Of a stretch of DNA of 8,155 nt, positions 6,241-8,155 are shown in pieces (the first letter of the stretch is position 1; every line of letters starts with the position of its first letter). A program made the position numbers and the translations under genes. Source of the DNA: Candidatus Woesearchaeota archaeon (GTDB lineage Archaea > Nanoarchaeota > Nanoarchaeia > Woesearchaeales > GW2011-AR4); the NCBI GenBank assembly GCA_023259315.1, contig JAHFQL010000018.1, forward strand, positions 8,629-16,783. Reading direction: 5' to 3'. The notes under the pieces were generated by a model. The model had not been told where the DNA came from, searched no databases, and saw nothing but the letters and a program-made list of their open reading frames with translations.

Positions 6241-6297
6241 CCTATCGAAAATCAAAGATTTTCGGAGGTTTCGGAAAAACTTATTTTTTCCGCAACC
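6241..6297. repeat. Two tandem hairpins (inverted repeats) between divergent promoters
   Basis: Hairpin 1 has a perfect 8-bp stem CGAAAATC/GATTTTCG (6246-6253 with 6257-6264) and a 3-base AAA loop. It can extend with CCT/AGG at the base across one bulge. Hairpin 2 has a perfect 8-bp stem CGGAAAAA/TTTTTCCG (6272-6279 with 6285-6292) and a 5-base loop, extended past one mismatch by GGTT/AACC. The GG at 6267-6268 belongs to the basal extensions of both hairpins, so those extensions exclude each other. The element lies between the TATA boxes of the DoxX-like and DHH genes, so it would not be part of either mature transcript. Confidence 0.7.
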
Positions 6298-6298
6298 C

Positions 6299-6307
6299 TT
6301 AAATAAT
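6299..6307 (+). promoter_or_regulatory. TATA-box promoter of the DHH phosphoesterase gene
   Basis: TTAAATAAT is centred about 25 bases before the ATG at 6328, implying a leaderless transcript. An AAGGA sits only 2 bases before the ATG, too close to act as a normal ribosome-binding site. Confidence 0.5.
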
Positions 6308-6327
6308 TAAACCAAATTTTAAGGAAT

Positions 6328-7362
6328 ATGGCGCTTTCAAAAATACAGATAAATCAATTAAGGGATAATTTGGACAATTGCAAAAAGCCATTGTTCTTTT
6401 TTGATGACGACCAGGATGGTTTGTGCTCTTTTCTTCAGCTGTACAGGTATAAGAAAGAAGGCAAGGGCATAATTGTCAAGACAACACCGAAGCTTGGCAC
6501 AGTTTTTTTGGGAAAAGTTGATGAATACCAGCCGGACAAAATCTTTATTCTTGACCTTGCAGTTGTTGAGCAGGATTTTCTGGACGAGATGAAAGTGCCT
6601 GTGATATGGATTGACCATCACGGGCCTTTTGAAAGGAACAATGTAAAATACTTCAATCCAAGAATTTCAAACTGGGAAGACAATCAACCAACATCATTTA
6701 TGTGCCATCAGATAGTTGAACAAGATTTATGGATAGCTGCTATTGGCTGTGTAGCAGACTGGTTTATCCCGCCATTTATCAATGATTTCAAGAAAAATTA
6801 TCCTGATTTGATGGACAAGCCGTATAAAATGCCAGGAGACATAATCTATAATTCAAAGCTTGGGCACTTGATAAGGATTTTTTCTTTTGTGCTGAAAGGC
6901 AAAACTGATGATGTTATGAAATCAATCAAAGTTTTGACAAGAATAGAAAGCCCGTATGAAATTTTAAATCAGGAAAGTGCGCAAGGCAAGTTTATCTATA
7001 AAAGATATGAGCAGGCAAATAAAACGTACGAGCCTTTGCTTAAAGATGTCCTGAAAACTGCAGACAAAACAAAGGACAACCTTATTGTTTTTACATACAA
7101 GGACGACAAGACGAGCTTTACAAGCGACTTGTCAAATGAAATCATATACAGATATCCCGACAAAATTATACTGATTGCAAGAGAGAAAAATGACGAGATG
7201 AAATGCAGCTTGAGGTCAAGCAAAACTGTTTTGCCCATTTTGATTGAGAAGGCTTTGGTTGGATTAGAAGGTTATGGTGGTGGTCATGAACATGCATGCG
7301 GATTAAATATTAAGACAAGAGATTTTGATGAGTTTGTTAAAAAGTTTAAGGAGATGATTTAA
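6328..7362 (+). CDS. DHH/DHHA1-family phosphoesterase (RecJ/NrnA-like)
   Basis: The 344-residue protein belongs to the DHH superfamily of metal-dependent phosphoesterases, which includes RecJ exonucleases, archaeal GAN, oligoribonucleases and cyclic-dinucleotide hydrolases. The catalytic motifs are intact: FFFDDDQDGLCS (23-34, ligands D28 and D30), FILDLA with D76, IDHHGP (95-100, with D96, H97, H98), and CVADW with D144. A linker region is followed by a DHHA1 domain ending in GYGGGHEHACG (315-325), the substrate-binding loop. It lacks the extra OB-type domain of full bacterial RecJ and is shorter than archaeal GAN, so it is more likely a short-substrate nuclease. The substrate (short RNA, ssDNA end or dinucleotide) cannot be decided from sequence. 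It is cytosolic and monocistronic, and converges on the 172-aa gene. Confidence 0.9.
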   Translation: MALSKIQINQLRDNLDNCKKPLFFFDDDQDGLCSFLQLYRYKKEGKGIIVKTTPKLGTVFLGKVDEYQPDKIFILDLAVVEQDFLDEMKVPVIWIDHHGPFERNNVKYFNPRISNWEDNQPTSFMCHQIVEQDLWIAAIGCVADWFIPPFINDFKKNYPDLMDKPYKMPGDIIYNSKLGHLIRIFSFVLKGKTDDVMKSIKVLTRIESPYEILNQESAQGKFIYKRYEQANKTYEPLLKDVLKTADKTKDNLIVFTYKDDKTSFTSDLSNEIIYRYPDKIILIAREKNDEMKCSLRSSKTVLPILIEKALVGLEGYGGGHEHACGLNIKTRDFDEFVKKFKEMI

Positions 7363-7400
7363 AAAATATTTTGACATGTTACAATCTAATATTATTCAAT

Positions 7401-7444
7401 TCGCCTTCGGCAAACTTTTGTGCTCGCGGCATTAACCGCTCGCC
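7401..7444. repeat. GC-rich intergenic island with small inverted and direct repeats
   Basis: These 44 bases are about 59% G+C in otherwise very AT-rich intergenic sequence. They contain a small hairpin GCC-TTC-GGC (7403-7411), a 4-bp stem GCGG/CCGC with a 6-base loop (7426-7439), and GCTCGC twice at 16-base spacing (7422-7427 and 7438-7443). It lies 3' to both the DHH gene and the opposing 172-aa gene. It could be a 3' processing or termination element or a copy of a dispersed repeat; one window cannot tell. Confidence 0.45.
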
Positions 7445-7450
7445 TATTTA

Positions 7451-7502
7451 TTTTTAAAAATATCAAAAAATAAAGAACTTCATTTAAAATAAAAATATCA
7501 AA
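7451..7502 (-). terminator. T-tract terminator region of the 172-aa gene
   Basis: Directly after the stop of the minus-strand gene, the minus strand reads a series of T-runs. TTTGATATTTTT occurs twice (plus-strand positions 7491-7502 and 7456-7467, 35 bases apart), with further T-runs between the copies. This suits factor-independent archaeal termination at T-tracts. No strong hairpin precedes the tracts. Confidence 0.45.
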
Positions 7503-7503
7503 T

Positions 7504-8022
7504 TCAAACCCTTAAATTCTGGTTGATAAAATTAATAATATCGTCTTTCTTTTTGCTCATTGACTCTTTGTCCCTTATCCTTGAGGTGTATATGTCCAAA
7601 TTCTCTTTTTTTATCCTGGCATTAATCCTTGTTATCTTCTCATTAATTTTATTCAACCTCGTGATGGCCATGTTCAGCTTGTTTCTTATCTCGTTTGGCA
7701 AGGAAAGAACCAATAATTTGGCGCATTGATTGTCTATGTAGAATATCTTGCTTCCTCCAAATGTTTTTTGCTCTTCCCTCAGGAAATCTCGCCATACATC
7801 AGAGTAAGCTCCATTGCTTTTCTTGAGTTTTAGAATCAATGACTCTTTGTAAGATTTGGATTTAATTAGATGCAATTCAATAGAGTCATTTCCATCTTCT
7901 ATGTCATCCTTAAAATCAAGAATATTCTCATCTTCAATGCCGTTAAAGCTGAAATGCTCAATAGCGCCCAAGCTCCTGTCTATGTCAATGTGAGAAATAA
8001 TATTTTTGTAGTCTGTTTCCAT
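7504..8022 (-). CDS. Unrecognised protein with C-terminal coiled coil
   Basis: I do not recognise a family for this 172-residue protein. The first 60 residues are acidic with several D/E-rich stretches (for example DFKDDIEDGNDSIE at about 36-49). The middle has a possible mixed alpha/beta segment with VWRDFLREEQKTFGG and SKIFYIDNQCAKLLVLSLP (about 76-109 in total). From about 110 to 160 it is rich in K, E, N, I and L with heptad-like spacing, probably a coiled coil that mediates self-association. There is no signal peptide, membrane segment or metal-binding motif. The start is well supported: GGGGTG lies 5 bases upstream and a TATA box farther up. It is transcribed alone, with T-tracts after the stop. 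Its function is unknown. Confidence 0.75.
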   Translation of the reverse strand: METDYKNIISHIDIDRSLGAIEHFSFNGIEDENILDFKDDIEDGNDSIELHLIKSKSYKESLILKLKKSNGAYSDVWRDFLREEQKTFGGSKIFYIDNQCAKLLVLSLPNEIRNKLNMAITRLNKINEKITRINARIKKENLDIYTSRIRDKESMSKKKDDIINFINQNLRV

Positions 8023-8027
8023 CGTAC

Positions 8028-8033
8028 CACCCC
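8028..8033 (-). promoter_or_regulatory. Shine-Dalgarno sequence of the 172-aa gene
   Basis: GGGGTG on the minus strand ends 5 bases before the ATG at 8022. It fits pairing with the archaeal anti-Shine-Dalgarno through GGTG and fixes the start codon. Confidence 0.6.
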
Positions 8034-8057
8034 TTTAAAGATAATTTAGGTTAGGTA

Positions 8058-8068
8058 GTATAAATATT
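8058..8068 (-). promoter_or_regulatory. TATA-box promoter of the 172-aa gene
   Basis: AATATTTATAC on the minus strand is centred about 41 bases before the ATG. Transcription would start near 8037 and give a leader of about 15 bases that includes the GGGGTG site. The geometry matches that of the EF-Tu domain-2-like gene at the other end of the window. Confidence 0.5.
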
Positions 8069-8155
8069 TGTTGGTTTGGAAATCAAACAATGAGCTGTTA
8101 AGTTAGCGTTTGGTATAAGTATTCTTTCAGGAATTATTTTATATGTAATTTATTC

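Noticed and set aside
6241..6297. The tandem hairpins as a riboswitch, thermosensor or transcription terminator
   Set aside because: The best TATA boxes for both flanking genes place the transcripts outside the element, and the genes diverge, so neither needs a terminator there.
7403..7411. A stable cUUCGg tetraloop hairpin
   Set aside because: With the C-G closing pair at 7405/7410 the next positions are C and C, so no stem forms; only a 3-bp triloop stem is possible.
7523..7729. Plus-strand open frame of 68 codons that looks like a hydrophobic membrane peptide
   Set aside because: The hydrophobicity comes from reading the antisense of a lysine- and glutamate-rich coiled coil; the minus-strand gene has better start signals.
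8071..8155. A small inverted repeat (GTTTG/CAAAC around 8074-8088) and TATA-like words as the start of another gene
   Set aside because: No open frame follows before the window ends, and the stem is short and A/T-rich; nothing can be supported.
1..8155. CRISPR array, tRNA, rRNA, insertion sequence or attachment site
   Set aside because: No regularly spaced repeats, no tRNA-like T-loop sequences, no transposase or integrase motifs and no terminal inverted repeats were seen on either strand.

Overview
The window is AT-rich and looks archaeal. It encodes an archaeal-type alanyl-tRNA synthetase and the archaea-restricted DNA repair protein Nre. Most genes have a TATA box about 23-29 bases before the start codon, so most transcripts are probably leaderless. 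The small compact genes, lysine/asparagine/isoleucine-rich proteins, stand-alone single-domain proteins and a shortened synthetase tail suggest a DPANN lineage of the Woesearchaeota/Pacearchaeota kind. That placement is inference from gene style, since there is no rRNA here. No mobile element, CRISPR array, tRNA or rRNA was found.

Layout. Bases 1-39 may hold the tail of an upstream plus-strand gene. A small stand-alone EF-Tu domain-2-like protein follows (114-380, +). It converges, with a shared TTAA for both stop codons, on a COG1926-type phosphoribosyltransferase (377-1012, -). An intergenic stretch of about 16% G+C (1013-1294) carries divergent promoters for that gene and for alaS (1295-3823, +). 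The 3' end of alaS overlaps by 20 bases the end of an opposing 129-codon gene (3804-4193, -), which encodes a free-standing domain like the allosteric domain of 2-isopropylmalate synthase.

Next on the minus strand are nreA (4241-5476), a 95-aa two-helix membrane protein (5497-5784) and a DoxX-like four-helix membrane protein (5792-6175). The last two are 7 bases apart and probably share a transcript. A 146-base divergent intergenic region (6182-6327) contains two tandem perfect hairpins and separates them from a DHH/DHHA1 phosphoesterase (6328-7362, +). A 141-base convergent gap follows, with a GC-rich island and T-tracts, and then an unrecognised 172-aa coiled-coil protein (7504-8022, -).

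Together the genes are mostly housekeeping: tRNA charging, a translation-factor-like barrel, nucleotide/phosphoribosyl metabolism and nucleic-acid repair or turnover (Nre and the DHH protein). There is no obvious defence or mobile system. The points most worth a second look are the orphan LeuA-type regulatory domain with deviating codon use, the AlaRS tail with an apparent second helical repeat in place of the globular C-Ala domain, the tandem hairpins between divergent promoters, and the GC-rich island at 7401-7444.
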